NCBI RefSeq assembly: GCF_002196855.1
Contig: NZ_NIPW01000023.1
Location: 1-64,000 of the forward strand
Direction: 5' to 3'
DNA length: 64,000 bases
Source: Haematobacter genomosp. 1
GTDB taxonomy: Bacteria > Pseudomonadota > Alphaproteobacteria > Rhodobacterales > Rhodobacteraceae
Made by a program: the position numbers and the translations under genes. Below are positions 63,914-64,000 of this stretch, one piece after another. Each line of letters opens with the position of its first letter. Position 1 is the first letter of the stretch. Below the pieces are notes generated by a model, which saw nothing but the letters and a program-made list of their open reading frames with translations, had not been told where the DNA came from and ran no database searches.

Positions 63914-64000
63914 GGTATCCTCCCTGTTTCCCGTCGCGGTTCCCCGTCGCGCAGATCGCGCGCGCTTGCCCGGGCGGCGGGCGCCCGGCCCAGCCGGTCC

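Overview
The window looks like accessory DNA from a high-GC alphaproteobacterium of the Rhodobacteraceae/Paracoccus type. The pointers are GC-rich coding with many 4-base ATGA/GTGA gene overlaps, a PccR/ScfR-type short-chain fatty acyl regulator, a decayed type II CRISPR locus, and part of a VirB conjugation system. Intact metabolic or transport operons alternate with graveyards of broken genes and insertion sequences, as on a large plasmid, a chromid or a genomic island. No rRNA or tRNA gene was seen.

Layout. 1-2.3 kb: remnants of cas2 and cas1 with one CRISPR-repeat-like unit, a scrap matching the 3' end of a methionine synthase, and a broken vapC-like toxin. 2.4-5.6 kb: a MetR-like LysR regulator, mesX (DUF1852) and mesD, a folate-independent methionine synthase module; a matching inverted repeat precedes both transcription units. 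5.6-5.8 kb: a small IR-bounded element. 5.8-11.3 kb: the methylcitrate cycle (regulator, thioesterase, prpD, prpC, prpB). 11.4-18.1 kb: a TonB receptor and an Fhu/Btu-type ABC importer behind a cobalamin riboswitch. 18.3-22.9 kb: TetR, MATE, thiolase and MFS genes. 23-26.3 kb: an acuI fragment and four broken insertion sequences. 27-33.8 kb: a dipeptide/nickel-type ABC importer with an MFS gene and a truncated RraA-like gene. 34.2-36 kb: an intact RelBE-type toxin-antitoxin pair, a frameshifted tyrosine recombinase and a broken small gene. 36.7-40 kb: a MATE exporter coupled to a small protein, then divergent TetR and cupin genes. 40.2-46.5 kb: a decayed ParDE pair, two small exported proteins, and virB11-virB10-virB9-virB8-virB6 with virB9 frameshifted and virB6 truncated. 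46.5-49 kb: stacked IS fragments and a broken nhaC.

49.4-58.7 kb is the most intriguing intact region. It holds a HpaB-type flavin monooxygenase, a GntR regulator, a PotABCD-type importer, a flavin reductase, a divergent DUF1028 protein, an M20 peptidase and an asparaginase-like amidohydrolase. Near-identical 17-base operator-like sites lie before the first gene and in the divergent DUF1028/M20 promoter, which suggests one GntR regulon that imports, deamidates/hydrolyses and hydroxylates an unknown, probably aromatic and nitrogen-containing, compound. An SDR, an eptA remnant, an IclR regulator, a MhpA-type hydroxylase and an extradiol dioxygenase follow to the end, suggesting a second aromatic pathway that continues outside the window.

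Substrates are inferred from families and context only; no database search was run.
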